A stretch of DNA of 64,000 bases from Pseudomonadota bacterium (GCA_023423995.1 JAFAEL010000095.1:21372-85371), one strand, 5' to 3'; positions 44,141-52,985 are shown, counted from the stretch's first letter. The notes: a model not told the origin generated them from the sequence alone. A program made the numbers and translations.

Positions 44141-44586
44141 CAGGGGCGCGCCATCCGGCAATCCGGCGCGTAGGCCAGGTTCGGGTCGAGCCCCTGGACG
44201 CAGAATACGACGCCGAAGCCGTTGCCGATGAAGCCGGAATCCTCGCCGACGGAATAATCCACGCGGTGGCGGCTCCGGTCCGAGAGGGTGGCCGTCGCCG
44301 TGCAGAAGCGGCGCGGGATGAAGTCGAGCCCCCACGGCTTGAAGGCGAGCGGGCGGATCCGATCGTACTCCACGATCGTCAGGTCCGTGTTCCAGAACTG
44401 GGATTGCGTCTCGGCGAACCGGTTCGCCACCATGGCGAGAACCGCGGGGTCGCCGCAGAAGGGAATGTCGGCCGTATAAGGCAGGACGCGCTTCTCCGCC
44501 GGCGTGACCTCGCGCGCGCCGGAGGCGCCAGGAAGCGAAGTGATCGCGGCCAGGCCGAGGAGCAGGGCAGGCAAAATGCGACGCAT
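44140..44586 (-). CDS. Secreted hypothetical protein coupled to RNase T2
   Basis: A 148-residue protein with a signal peptide ([20 protein letters not shown], cut after about residue 23) and four cysteines in the mature part (in PFCGDP, RFCTAT, VFCVQG and PDCRMA), enough for two disulfides. It has no domain I recognise. Its stop overlaps the RNase T2 ATG, so the two are made together. It might assist, regulate or target the RNase, but this is inference from gene order only. Confidence 0.8.
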   Translation of the reverse strand: MRRILPALLLGLAAITSLPGASGAREVTPAEKRVLPYTADIPFCGDPAVLAMVANRFAETQSQFWNTDLTIVEYDRIRPLAFKPWGLDFIPRRFCTATATLSDRSRHRVDYSVGEDSGFIGNGFGVVFCVQGLDPNLAYAPDCRMARP

Positions 44587-44671
44587 GGGCGTCCCGAAGG
44601 TTCGTGTCGAACGCTGAACTTGGCCGTGCCGCGGCCAGTGGGTCAATGGCCGGGAGGCAACACTCGCCGCC

Positions 44672-45700
44672 TCAATAGATGGTCGTTCCCCGATGAAGCT
44701 GAGGCTGGAGGGCCATCGGGGCCCCAACATCGGCGTTCCGGGACGGCGGGGCAGCCGGATAGGCACCCCGTGCCGGCGGCGGCGCGTAGGCGGCCGGCCC
44801 GCTCCGGCTTGGCGGCATGGCAGCCGGCCGGGGCGGCGCCATCTCATAGGACGGGGGACGGGAGGCGGGCGCGGCCGGCACGCGGCTCGGGCCGCTCGAG
44901 ACCTCGTAGGGATCCTCGCCTTCGTCCTCGACCTCGAGGGGCTCCGCCGGCTGCTGCAGCGGCCTGATCGCGGGGCGCGGACGCACGGCGGACGCCTCGA
45001 TCGGGCGGTTGGGATCGAGGCGCGGCTCGAACTTGATCAGCGGCTTGCAGATCCGGCGCCGGCCGCGCGGGTCGTGCCGCGCGAGATCCAGGTGGAAGTG
45101 ATTGTAGTGGTAGATGTCGGAGCCGGGGCCGAGCACCGTGCTGAAGTGCTGGCAAGCGCCGACGAAGATCTCCCGCAGGAATTCCTGCTCGTCCGGTGCT
45201 CCCTTCCAGCCCTTCTCGACCGTGATCGTACGTCCGTCCGCGAGCTTGAAGGACATGATGTCGACGGCGTTGCCGAAGGAATGCTCAGACAGCTTCGCGC
45301 CGGCCCGGTTGTTGCGGCCGCGGCAGGAATAGGAGCCGGCCCGCAGCTCGGCGATGCTCGTGCCGAAATAAAGCTCTGCGGCCGGCTGCACGGTCCCGTT
45401 CAGCCAGGCGTCGATTTCCGGGATAATGGGGCAGCCGAGAGTCAGCCTGTTGGCCAGCCCGATCGTGCCGTTGCCGAGCGCGGCGACCTTGAACGGGTAG
45501 GAGATCCCGCAGGCGCCCGGCCCGTCGATCTCGGAGCTCCGCGACATGTAGGCCGTCGGGGTCACGAGCTTGGCGGAAAGGCATGATTCTTCCGCCTGGG
45601 TTCGCCAGGCTTCACGCTGCTCGAAGCCGAACCGCCCGCAACCCACGAGCACCACGGCCACGAGCGCCAGGGCCAGAAACGCAACACAGCCACGACGCAT
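44672..45700 (-). CDS. Extensin-like family lipoprotein with Pro-rich tail
   Basis: A 342-residue protein. Lipobox VVLVGC makes Cys21 the likely lipidation site. The extensin-like C-terminal domain (despite its name a bacterial LAS-type fold) covers about residues 35-225, with the metal-site blocks GAKLSEHSFGNAVDIMSF and IYHYNHFHLDLARHD. Residues after 230 form a Pro/Ala-rich, probably disordered tail. Relatives are thought to act on peptidoglycan or the cell wall. ATG 45700 is preferred to TTG 45715. Confidence 0.85.
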   Translation of the reverse strand: MRRGCVAFLALALVAVVLVGCGRFGFEQREAWRTQAEESCLSAKLVTPTAYMSRSSEIDGPGACGISYPFKVAALGNGTIGLANRLTLGCPIIPEIDAWLNGTVQPAAELYFGTSIAELRAGSYSCRGRNNRAGAKLSEHSFGNAVDIMSFKLADGRTITVEKGWKGAPDEQEFLREIFVGACQHFSTVLGPGSDIYHYNHFHLDLARHDPRGRRRICKPLIKFEPRLDPNRPIEASAVRPRPAIRPLQQPAEPLEVEDEGEDPYEVSSGPSRVPAAPASRPPSYEMAPPRPAAMPPSRSGPAAYAPPPARGAYPAAPPSRNADVGAPMALQPQLHRGTTIY

Positions 45701-45802
45701 TCGCCTCGAATGCAACGGATCCGGTTAAGCTGCCTTCAACGGCGTCCGCCGGCGTCTGGCCCGAATCGGGGCAGCGTGGCGGACGCACACGGAAGCAGCC
45801 GC

Positions 45803-46228
45803 ATGACGCCACCCCGGCTCCGCCCCGCCACCAGGTCGGACCTCCCGCGGATCCAAGCGATCCGCCACGACACGGCGTAGAACCGGCTGACGGACCCCTC
45901 CGCCGTCACCGAGGCCGAGGTCGCGTGGTACATGGACGAGGCGATCTTCCTCGTCTCCGAGGATGAGGAAGGCGTGCAGGGCTTCGCCTGCGCCAACCAT
46001 CAGACCGGCCTCATCTGGGCGTTGTTCGTCGCGGGCGGAAAACAGGGCCGAGGCCACGGGACCGCGCTGCTCGAAGCCGCTCTCGCGCGCCTGCGCAGCG
46101 CCGGCCACCGCCAGGCCTTTCTCACGACCGGTCGAGGAACGAGGGCCGAGGCGTTCTATCGCGCACGGGGTTGGCGCTGCACGGGCGTGAGCCTGCACGG
46201 AGAGGCCGTGTTCCGGCTCTGGCTCTAG
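45803..46228 (+). pseudogene. GNAT acetyltransferase gene interrupted by an in-frame TAG
   Basis: Reading from ATG 45803 (GGAAG upstream) gives MTPPRLRPATRSDLPRIQAI and RHDTA, then TAG at 45878-45880, then NRLTDPSAVTEAEV in the same frame, and continues without another stop to 46228. Homologues read RHxVxENRLSDP here, so the amber replaces the codon for Glu by one base. The rest has the acetyl-CoA site KQGRGHGTALLEAAL and a normal GNAT end, so the gene is otherwise intact. A 98-residue product could start at ATG 45932 but would lack the first strand and helices. It may be a recent pseudogene, a sequencing error or a polymorphism. Confidence 0.8.
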
Positions 46229-46338
46229 GCCCCGAGTGGCCCTTCCCGCCCGGCCGTCCGCAGCATCAACTTTAGCCGTGCGGGTGCCTTGCGACTGCTC
46301 TATGGGTCGGCGATCCAAGGGGGACCCGTCAGATCACC

Positions 46339-47574
46339 ATGCTCTCGCTCGTCGACCTAGTCACCCGCGTCAAGTCGGGCGCGCTCAGCCCGGAGAGCGC
46401 GTTCCGGACGAGCCTCGAGGCGATCGCGCGGCACGAGGGAGAGATCGGCGCCTTCACGTATCGCGACCTCGATGCGCGCCCGTCCGGCCATGGGCCGCTG
46501 AACGGCATAGCGGTCGGCGTGAAGGACATCATCGACACCGCCGACATGCCGACCGAGATGGGCTCGCCCATCTATGCCGGCTGGCGGCCCAAGGCCGACG
46601 CGCCCGTGGTCTGCGCCCTCAAGCGGGCCGGCGCGACCGTCATCGGCAAGACGACCACCACCCCCTTCGCGGCCACCGACCCGACCGCGACGCGCAATCC
46701 CCACCGCACCTCCCATACGCCGGGCGGCTCCTCGGCGGGCTCGGCCGCTGCAGTGGCGGCCGGTATGATCCCGCTCGCCCTCGGCACGCAGACGGGCGGC
46801 TCGGTGATCCGGCCGGCAGCCTTCTGCGGCACCGCCGCCATCAAGCCGTCCTTCCGGCTGATCCCGACGATCGGCGTGAAGTGCTTCGCCTGGACGCTCG
46901 ACACGGTGGGCCTCTTCGCGGCGGGCGTCGCGGACGTGGCGCTCGGCCTCGAACTCGTCAGCGGCCGGCCGATGCCGCTCGGCACGCTTCCAAAACCGCG
47001 GATCGGCGTCGTCACGCAGGATTTCGCGGGAGCCCCGGACCCCGCGGCGGGCGCGGCGCTCGAGCGCGCGGCGCTGCTCCTCTCACAGGCCGGCGCGGAG
47101 ATCTGGGACGTGAAGCCGCCCGCTTCCTTCGCCGACGCCTGGGCGGCCCACGGCACCATCCAGGATTTCGAAGCAAAGCAGGCGCTCGCCTGGGAGTACG
47201 CGACCCACCGCGAGATCGTCGCGCCGAATCTCGGGGCCGCGCTGGACGCCGCCCAGGACATCTCGGCCGAGGCTTACGACGACGCGCGCCGCGTAGCCAA
47301 CCGGGCGCGGCGGGACAGCAAGGAGCTCTTCGCCGAGCTCGATGCCGTAATCACCTATGCGGCCCCAGGGGCCGCCCCGGCAGGCCACGGCTGGACGGGC
47401 GACCCCCGCTACAACCGGCTCTGGACTCTCCTCGGCACACCCTGCGTCAACGTGCCGGGCCTCGTCCTCGAGAGCGGCCTCCCGATCGGCGTCCAGGTCA
47501 TAGCGCCCTTCGCGCGCGACGCTACAGCCCTCTCTGTCGCCCATGCGCTGGAGCGCGCGCACCGGGGGGCATGA
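46339..47574 (+). CDS. Amidase (amidase-signature family)
   Basis: A 411-residue hydrolase with the Ser-cisSer-Lys triad: Lys62 in VGVKDIIDT, Ser131 in HTPGGSSAGSAAAVAAG and nucleophile Ser155 in GTQTGGSVIRPA. It is not GatA-like in its C-terminal half and has no gatB or gatC beside it, so it probably hydrolyses small amides or acts on carbamoyl compounds; the substrate is unknown. Cytoplasmic, no signal peptide. Codon use is like its neighbours. It is probably monocistronic. Confidence 0.9.
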   Translation: MLSLVDLVTRVKSGALSPESAFRTSLEAIARHEGEIGAFTYRDLDARPSGHGPLNGIAVGVKDIIDTADMPTEMGSPIYAGWRPKADAPVVCALKRAGATVIGKTTTTPFAATDPTATRNPHRTSHTPGGSSAGSAAAVAAGMIPLALGTQTGGSVIRPAAFCGTAAIKPSFRLIPTIGVKCFAWTLDTVGLFAAGVADVALGLELVSGRPMPLGTLPKPRIGVVTQDFAGAPDPAAGAALERAALLLSQAGAEIWDVKPPASFADAWAAHGTIQDFEAKQALAWEYATHREIVAPNLGAALDAAQDISAEAYDDARRVANRARRDSKELFAELDAVITYAAPGAAPAGHGWTGDPRYNRLWTLLGTPCVNVPGLVLESGLPIGVQVIAPFARDATALSVAHALERAHRGA

Positions 47575-47683
47575 CGGGCGCCGCAGCACGACGCCGCGCC
47601 GCGGTGCAGCGTCGAAAGTCGTTGGCTCCGGGAACCCCGGGCTGCTAGCCTCGCGTTCACTGGGCGTCAGGCTGGGGGCTGCC

Positions 47684-47785
47684 ATGGACGTTATCTTACG
47701 ACCGGATTGGTGGAGCCGGATGACCGCGGCGGCGGCATGCGCGTCGATGGTGCTGCTCGCTGCGATCGTGCTGGGGGTCTTCTAG
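47684..47785 (+). CDS. 33-residue single-pass membrane protein
   Basis: A short frame, MDVILRPDWWSRMTAAAACA followed by SMVLLAAIVLGVF and a stop. It has one hydrophobic helix (about residues 15-33) behind an amphipathic N-terminus, with GGGGG 7 bases before the ATG. It lies in the 294-bp gap between the amidase and the M3 peptidase. The combination of ribosome site, membrane helix and position supports a real small protein, but there is no domain or homology that I can cite. Confidence 0.45.
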   Translation: MDVILRPDWWSRMTAAAACASMVLLAAIVLGVF

Positions 47786-47868
47786 GAGAGACCTGACGGG
47801 CTCGCGCCGTTGCAGCGACGGCGCGGCCTGTGCCAAGCGGGGTTCCGGCGATTTCCCGCGAGGCTTCC

Positions 47869-49929
47869 GTGACCGCCAAGGCACTGCTTGAACCCTGGAC
47901 GACGCCCTACGAGGCGCCGCCATTCGACCGAATCGACCGGGCCGGCTTCCGCGAGGCTTTCGACCTCGCGATGCAGGAAGACCGGCACGAGATCGACGCG
48001 ATCGCGCACGATTCGGCACAGCCGAGCTTCGACAACACGATTGTCGCGCTGGAGAGGAGCGGGCAGCTCCTCAACCGCGTCTCCGCCACCTTCTTCAACC
48101 TGACCGGCGCTGATACGGACGAGACCCTCAAGGCGATCGAGCGCGAGGTCGCGCCCGTGCTGTCGAAGCACAACAGCTCGATCTATCTGAACGACGCGCT
48201 GTTCCGCCGGATCGATGCGCTCAAGCAGCGTCGGGACGAGCTCGGGCTGGGATCGGAAGAGCTCCGCCTCCTCGATCGGTGGCACAAGATCTTCGTCCGC
48301 CAGGGCGCGGGCCGCACCTCGGAGGTGCGGGCGCGCCTCGCCGAGATCGGCGAGCGCCTCGCGGTCCTGGGAACGCGATTCGGCCAGAACGTGCTGGCCG
48401 ACGAGCAGGCCTGGACGCTCGTCCTGCGCACGGAGGAGGACCTCGCCGGGCTTCCCGACTTCCTGCGCGCCGCCGCCCGGGAGGCGGCGAGCGAGCGAGG
48501 CGTCGAGGGATACGTGATCACCCTCTCGCGCTCCTCCATCGAGCCCTTCCTGCAATATTCGGCGCGGCGCGACCTGCGCGAGCAGGCCTTCCGGGCCTGG
48601 ATCGCGCGCGGCGAGGGCGGCGGCGCGACCGACAATCGCGCCGTCATCGCCGAGATGGTGGAACTCCGGGCGGAGCGGGCGCGGCTGCTGGGCTATCCGA
48701 GCTTCGCCCATTACCGGCTCGACGACACGATGGCGGGCACGCCGGAGCGCGCGCTCGACCTGCTGCGCTCCGTCTGGGAGCCGGCGCGGGAGCTGGCCGT
48801 GCGGGAGGCCGGCGACCTGCAGCGCCTTGCCGATCAGGAGGGCGGAGGCTTCCGGATCGCGCCCTGGGACTGGCGCTACTATGCCGAGCGCGTGCGGAAG
48901 GAGCGCTTCGCCCTCGATGCCGGTGGTGTGAAACCTTACCTGCCGCTCGAATCGATGATCGCGGCAGCCTTCGACTGCGCGAACCGGCTGTTCGGGCTCA
49001 CTTTCGAGGAGCGTCACGACGTCCCTGTCTATCACCCGGACGTGCGGGTCTTCGACGTGAAGGATGCCGAAGGCCGGCATGTCGGCCTGTTCTTCGGCGA
49101 CTACTTCGCACGGCCGTCCAAGCGCTCGGGCGCATGGATGAGCTCGTTCCGGAGCCAGCGTCGGCTCGACGGGGACGTGCGGCCGATCATCGTCAACGTG
49201 ATGAATTTCTCGAAGAGTTCCGGCGACGAGCCGGCCCTGCTCTCGTTCGACGATGCCCGCACGCTCTTCCACGAATTCGGGCACGGGCTCCACGGGCTCC
49301 TCTCGGACGTGACCTATCCCTCGCTCGCCGGAACGAGCGTCTCGCGGGACTTCGTCGAGTTTCCCTCCCAGCTCTACGAACACTGGCTCGAGCAGCCGGA
49401 CGTGCTGCGCCGCTTCGCCCGGCACTACCGGACTGGCGAGCCCATGCCGGACGCCCTGATCGAGCGGGTCCTCGCCTCGCGGCTCTTCAACCAGGGCTTC
49501 TCGACGGTGGAATACACCTCGTCGGCGCTGGTCGATCTCGAACTGCACCTCCTGCCCTCCGCCCACAACCTTGATGTGGTCGAATTCGAGCGGGCGACGC
49601 TGGCGGGACTTCACATGCCGGACGCCATCGTGATGCGGCACCGCACGCCGCATTTCGGGCACATCTTCGCGGGCGATGGCTATTCCGCGGCCTATTACAG
49701 CTATCTCTGGTCGGAGACGCTGGACGCGGACGGGTTCGCGGCCTTCGAGGAGGCTGGCGACATCTTCGACCCCGAGACTGCCTCGCGGCTCAAGCGCTTC
49801 GTCTACTCGGCCGGAGACCTTCGCGACCCGGCGGAGGCCTATACGGCCTTCCGGGGACGCCTGCCTTCTCCGGAAGCCCTGATGCGTCAGCGCGGCCTAC
49901 TGGCCGTCGCGAGCGAGGCGGAGATGTAG
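47869..49929 (+). CDS. M3 family metallopeptidase (oligopeptidase A/Dcp type)
   Basis: A 686-residue cytoplasmic zinc peptidase. The zinc motif HEFGH is at residues 468-472 within TLFHEFGHGLHGLL, and the partner Glu lies in the following helix region. It degrades short peptides, including cleaved signal peptides. The GTG at 47869 is preferred to the GTG at 47830 because GAGG lies 5 bases upstream and the protein then begins MTAKALLEPWTTPYEAPPFD, the family start. It is convergent with the Ohr gene, 24 bp away. Confidence 0.94.
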   Translation: MTAKALLEPWTTPYEAPPFDRIDRAGFREAFDLAMQEDRHEIDAIAHDSAQPSFDNTIVALERSGQLLNRVSATFFNLTGADTDETLKAIEREVAPVLSKHNSSIYLNDALFRRIDALKQRRDELGLGSEELRLLDRWHKIFVRQGAGRTSEVRARLAEIGERLAVLGTRFGQNVLADEQAWTLVLRTEEDLAGLPDFLRAAAREAASERGVEGYVITLSRSSIEPFLQYSARRDLREQAFRAWIARGEGGGATDNRAVIAEMVELRAERARLLGYPSFAHYRLDDTMAGTPERALDLLRSVWEPARELAVREAGDLQRLADQEGGGFRIAPWDWRYYAERVRKERFALDAGGVKPYLPLESMIAAAFDCANRLFGLTFEERHDVPVYHPDVRVFDVKDAEGRHVGLFFGDYFARPSKRSGAWMSSFRSQRRLDGDVRPIIVNVMNFSKSSGDEPALLSFDDARTLFHEFGHGLHGLLSDVTYPSLAGTSVSRDFVEFPSQLYEHWLEQPDVLRRFARHYRTGEPMPDALIERVLASRLFNQGFSTVEYTSSALVDLELHLLPSAHNLDVVEFERATLAGLHMPDAIVMRHRTPHFGHIFAGDGYSAAYYSYLWSETLDADGFAAFEEAGDIFDPETASRLKRFVYSAGDLRDPAEAYTAFRGRLPSPEALMRQRGLLAVASEAEM

Positions 49930-49953
49930 CTCCGCCTCGCGCATTCGCAGGGC

Positions 49954-50382
49954 TCAGGCGACCGTGAGGGTCTTCTGGATGTTGCCCTTCGTGGCATGCG
50001 AATAGGGGCAGACGATATCGGCGCGCCGGACGAGTTCCTCGGCCTGGGCGCGATCCAGCCCCGGCAGCGTGACGGTCAGGTCGGCCGTGATGCCGAAACC
50101 CTGGCCATCGTCGCGCGGGCCGATGCCAATGGCGGCCTCGACCTTGGTGTCGGCCGGCACGGGGATCTTGTCGCGATTGCCGACGAAGCGCAGCGCGCCC
50201 AGGAAGCAGGCGGAATATCCGACGGAGAAGAGCTGCTCGGGATTTGTGCCGGTGGCGCCCGATCCGCCCAGCGCCTTCGGCGTGGTCAGCTTCAGGTCGA
50301 GCACCTTGTCGTCCGTCGAAGCGGAGCCCTCGCGCCCGCCGCCGCTGGCCGAACCGTGAGCCGTGTACAGAACCTTCACCAT
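49954..50382 (-). CDS. Organic hydroperoxide resistance protein (Ohr)
   Basis: A 142-residue OsmC/Ohr-fold peroxidase. The two redox cysteines are in GYSACFLGALRFVGN and RADIVCPYSHATKGN. Ohr reduces organic hydroperoxides using lipoylated proteins. The ATG at 50380-50382 has GGAGG 6 bases upstream; the ORF extends 4 codons further to a weak start. It is divergent from the MarR-type regulator, and the gap holds two copies of an 18-bp element. Confidence 0.95.
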   Translation of the reverse strand: MVKVLYTAHGSASGGGREGSASTDDKVLDLKLTTPKALGGSGATGTNPEQLFSVGYSACFLGALRFVGNRDKIPVPADTKVEAAIGIGPRDDGQGFGITADLTVTLPGLDRAQAEELVRRADIVCPYSHATKGNIQKTLTVA

Positions 50383-50421
50383 GGAAACCTCCATAAGGGC
50401 GCCAGGCGGCGTTTCGTCGCC

Positions 50422-50469
50422 AATTCGATTGCGCGCAACCTATTTACTCGGAATTCGATTGCGCGCAAC
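50422..50469. promoter_or_regulatory. Tandem OhrR operators between ohr and ohrR
   Basis: AATTCGATTGCGCGCAAC occurs twice in direct orientation, at 50422-50439 and 50452-50469, exactly 30 bp apart, three helical turns. Each copy contains the perfect palindrome TTGCGCGCAA. Placed between the divergent ohr and the MarR-type gene, these are probable OhrR sites controlling both. The spacing would let two dimers bind the same DNA face. Confidence 0.8.
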
Positions 50470-50509
50470 TGTTTTCTACCCGACTTGCGAACGACCCTGA
50501 AAGGCAATC

Positions 50510-50986
50510 ATGGCTAGGCCGATGCACCGGATGCCCGTCGACATGCTTTGCTTCGCGGTCTACTCGGCCGCGCATGCCTTCAACCGAGCGTACCGGCCGT
50601 TGCTGCAGCCGCACGGCCTCACCTACCCCCAGTACCTCGTCCTGCTGCTGCTCTGGGCAGAGGACGGGCGCACCGTGAGCGAGATCGGGGCGCCCCTCCA
50701 TCTCGATTCCGGAACCCTGACGCCGCTCCTGCGCAGGCTCGAGAGCGCGGGCCACATCCGGCGCGAGCGCGACACCCGCGACGAGCGCCAGGTCAGGATC
50801 TGGCTGACCGAGAAGGGGCGCGCGCTCGAAGGCGATCTCGCCGACGTGCCGAGCGCGATCGGCTGCGCGGTCGGCCTCGACTCGCACGAGCTGCGCAGTC
50901 TCACCGGCAGCATGCGCGAACTCGGGCGGACTTTGCGCGAGCTCTCCGGAGACGCTGTTCGGGAGGACGATGATGGGCAGCTCTGA
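50510..50986 (+). CDS. MarR family regulator, OhrR type
   Basis: A 158-residue winged-helix regulator. The peroxide-sensing cysteine is Cys14 in DMLCFAVYSAAHAFNRAYRP, followed by the conserved Tyr residues; Cys119 could make it a two-Cys OhrR. The DNA-binding part is LTPLLRRLESAGHIRRERDT. OhrR represses ohr until oxidised by organic peroxides. It is divergent from ohr, and its end overlaps ubiA by 17 bases, which ties a quinone gene to its transcript. Confidence 0.93.
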   Translation: MARPMHRMPVDMLCFAVYSAAHAFNRAYRPLLQPHGLTYPQYLVLLLLWAEDGRTVSEIGAPLHLDSGTLTPLLRRLESAGHIRRERDTRDERQVRIWLTEKGRALEGDLADVPSAIGCAVGLDSHELRSLTGSMRELGRTLRELSGDAVREDDDGQL

Positions 50987-51902
50987 GCGGCTGCGGGTCG
51001 CGGACGCACCGCGCTGGAACCCTGTCGACAGCCTGGCTCCCGAGGCCTGGAAGCCGTGGCTTCGGCTCGGCCGCTACGACCGCCCGATCGGATCCTGGCT
51101 GCTGATGTGGCCGTGCTGGTGGTCGGCCGCGCTTGCGGCCCATGCCGCGGGTCGCACGGAGCAGCTCCCCTGGCACCTGCTGCTCTTCTTCGTCGGGGCG
51201 TTCGTCATGCGGGCCGCGGGCTCGATCTGGAACGACATCCTGGATCGAAAGATCGACGCTCGCGTCGAGCGGACGAAGCTGCGGCCGCTCGCCTCCGGAC
51301 AGATCAGCGTCAAGGCCGCCCTCGCCTTCGCGATCGCCCACTCGCTGCTCGGGCTCCTGATCCTCGTGCAGTTCAATGCCTTCGCGATCGCACTCGGCTG
51401 CCTGTCGCTGGTGCCCGTGGCCGCCTACCCGCTGATGAAGCGCTTCTTCTCGATGCCCCAGGCCGTGTTCGGGCTGTGCTTCGCCTGGGGCGCCCTGATG
51501 GGCTGGGCGGCCGTCTTCGGCTCGCTCTCGGCCGCCCCCGTCCTGATGTACTGGGGCGCCTATTGCTGGTGCATCGGCTACGACACCGTCTACGGCCACC
51601 AGGACCAGCGCGACGATGCCATCATCGGCGTGCGCTCCACCTCGCGCACCTTCGGCCGCTACAGCCGCGCGATCATCGCCGGCCTCTATGGCGGGGCCGT
51701 CCTGCTTGTCGGGCTGGCGCTCTGGCAGGCCGGCGCATCCTGGCCGGGCTTTGCCGGGCTTGCGGCCTTCGCGGCCCATCTGGCCCAGCAGGTCGTGCGC
51801 CTCGATCCCGAGGACCCGCCTCTCTGCCTCAGGCTGTTCCGCTCCAACCGGGATGCGGGCTGCCTGCTGTTCCTCGGCCTCGCCGCCGACCTCGTGATCT
51901 GA
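50970..51902 (+). CDS. ubiA: 4-hydroxybenzoate octaprenyltransferase
   Basis: A 310-residue membrane prenyltransferase with about eight helices. The two Asp-rich motifs for Mg-prenyl-PP binding are NDILDRKIDARVERTKLRPL and DTVYGHQDQRDD; the substrate loop FVMRAAGSIWNDIL precedes the first. It makes 3-octaprenyl-4-hydroxybenzoate for ubiquinone synthesis. The start overlaps the regulator's end by 17 bases, so both are probably co-transcribed. Confidence 0.95.
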   Translation: MMGSSERLRVADAPRWNPVDSLAPEAWKPWLRLGRYDRPIGSWLLMWPCWWSAALAAHAAGRTEQLPWHLLLFFVGAFVMRAAGSIWNDILDRKIDARVERTKLRPLASGQISVKAALAFAIAHSLLGLLILVQFNAFAIALGCLSLVPVAAYPLMKRFFSMPQAVFGLCFAWGALMGWAAVFGSLSAAPVLMYWGAYCWCIGYDTVYGHQDQRDDAIIGVRSTSRTFGRYSRAIIAGLYGGAVLLVGLALWQAGASWPGFAGLAAFAAHLAQQVVRLDPEDPPLCLRLFRSNRDAGCLLFLGLAADLVI

Positions 51903-51911
51903 CCGCAGCGG

Positions 51912-52631
51912 ATGGATGCTTCAGCCGCGGCTCCCGGCTCCGTCTCGGGCGCCCTCGCCCATCTACGCTCGGTTCCTGCGGGTTCAGGCTGGACGAGCCT
52001 GCCGTTCTTCGCCTCCGGAGAGGCGGACCGGATCGCGGGCGAATTGGACGGGCTCTGCGCCTCGGGCGTGTCGCTCGCACCGCCGCCTGCCATGGTGTTC
52101 CGGGCCCTGGAGCTGACGCCGCTCGATTCCGTGAAGGCCGTGATCCTCGGCCAGGACCCCTACCCCAAGGCCGGCGACGCGCACGGCCTCGCCTTCTCCT
52201 ATGTCGGCTCGCGGGCGGTTCCGGCCTCCCTGCGCGTGATCCTGCGCGAGCTATGCGATGACCTCGGCTGCCCGCCCCCCGGCCATGGCGACCTGACTGG
52301 CTGGGCGCGACAAGGCGTGCTCCTGCTCAATGCCGCGCTCACGACCGAGACGGGCACCTCCGGCGCGCATATGCGGCTGGGCTGGGCGGCGCTCGTCGAC
52401 CAAGTCGTGGCGGCGGTCTCGGCCGAGCGCCCGGCCGTCGCCTTCCTGCTCTGGGGCGCGAACGCCCGCAGCCGCGCCCCTCTGATCGACGCCCGGAAGC
52501 ACCTCGTGATCGAGAGCGGCCACCCCTCACCGCTCAACCGCGCCCGCGACTTTCCGGGCTCCCGCCCGTTCAGCCGCGCGAATGAATGGCTCGCGCACCA
52601 AGGCGTCGAGCCGGTGGATTGGAGATTGTAA
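51912..52631 (+). CDS. ung: Uracil-DNA glycosylase
   Basis: A 239-residue family-1 UDG. The catalytic water-activating Asp is in ILGQDPYPKAGDAHGLAFS, and the minor-groove loop HPSPLNRARDFPGSRPF follows near the C-terminus. It removes uracil from DNA. The open frame begins 10 bp after ubiA, with which it may be co-transcribed. There is a proline-rich N-terminus of about 40 residues before the core. Confidence 0.96.
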   Translation: MDASAAAPGSVSGALAHLRSVPAGSGWTSLPFFASGEADRIAGELDGLCASGVSLAPPPAMVFRALELTPLDSVKAVILGQDPYPKAGDAHGLAFSYVGSRAVPASLRVILRELCDDLGCPPPGHGDLTGWARQGVLLLNAALTTETGTSGAHMRLGWAALVDQVVAAVSAERPAVAFLLWGANARSRAPLIDARKHLVIESGHPSPLNRARDFPGSRPFSRANEWLAHQGVEPVDWRL

Positions 52632-52640
52632 GAAGGCGGC

Positions 52641-52985
52641 TCAGATCGCGATCAGCACCTGAAGCTTCTCTCGGACCGCTTCGGCGATCGCCGGCGGCAC
52701 GCGGCAACCGGCGCTCGTAATTGGTCTTGCCTGGCTGTCGATCGCCCGAACGGCACTGATGAGGATCTCTCCCTCGACCGGCAGCCCAGGCGGCAGCAGA
52801 ACGCTGCTCGGAAATGGCCGGACCCTGCTGGTAATCGGGCAGACGATGAGGAAGAGCGTCGACAGGAAGAACTCGCTCGGCGAGATGACGAGAGCGGGAC
52901 GCCTGCCGCTCTGCTCGCGCCCGACCCTCGGATCGAAGACGGTCCAGATCAGGTCTCCAGGCTCTGGCACGAAGGCCGGCTTCAC
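52641..52985 (-). CDS. MazF/PemK-family toxin
   Basis: A 114-residue SH3-barrel endoribonuclease toxin. GDLIWTVFDPRVGREQSGRRPALVISPSE split as GDLIWTVFDP and GRRPALVISPSEFF marks the family, with the catalytic Thr in VCPITSRVRPFP. It cleaves mRNA when the antitoxin is lost. It overlaps the antitoxin gene by 4 bases (ATGA) on the minus strand and is convergent with ung. Confidence 0.87.
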   Translation of the reverse strand: MKPAFVPEPGDLIWTVFDPRVGREQSGRRPALVISPSEFFLSTLFLIVCPITSRVRPFPSSVLLPPGLPVEGEILISAVRAIDSQARPITSAGCRVPPAIAEAVREKLQVLIAI

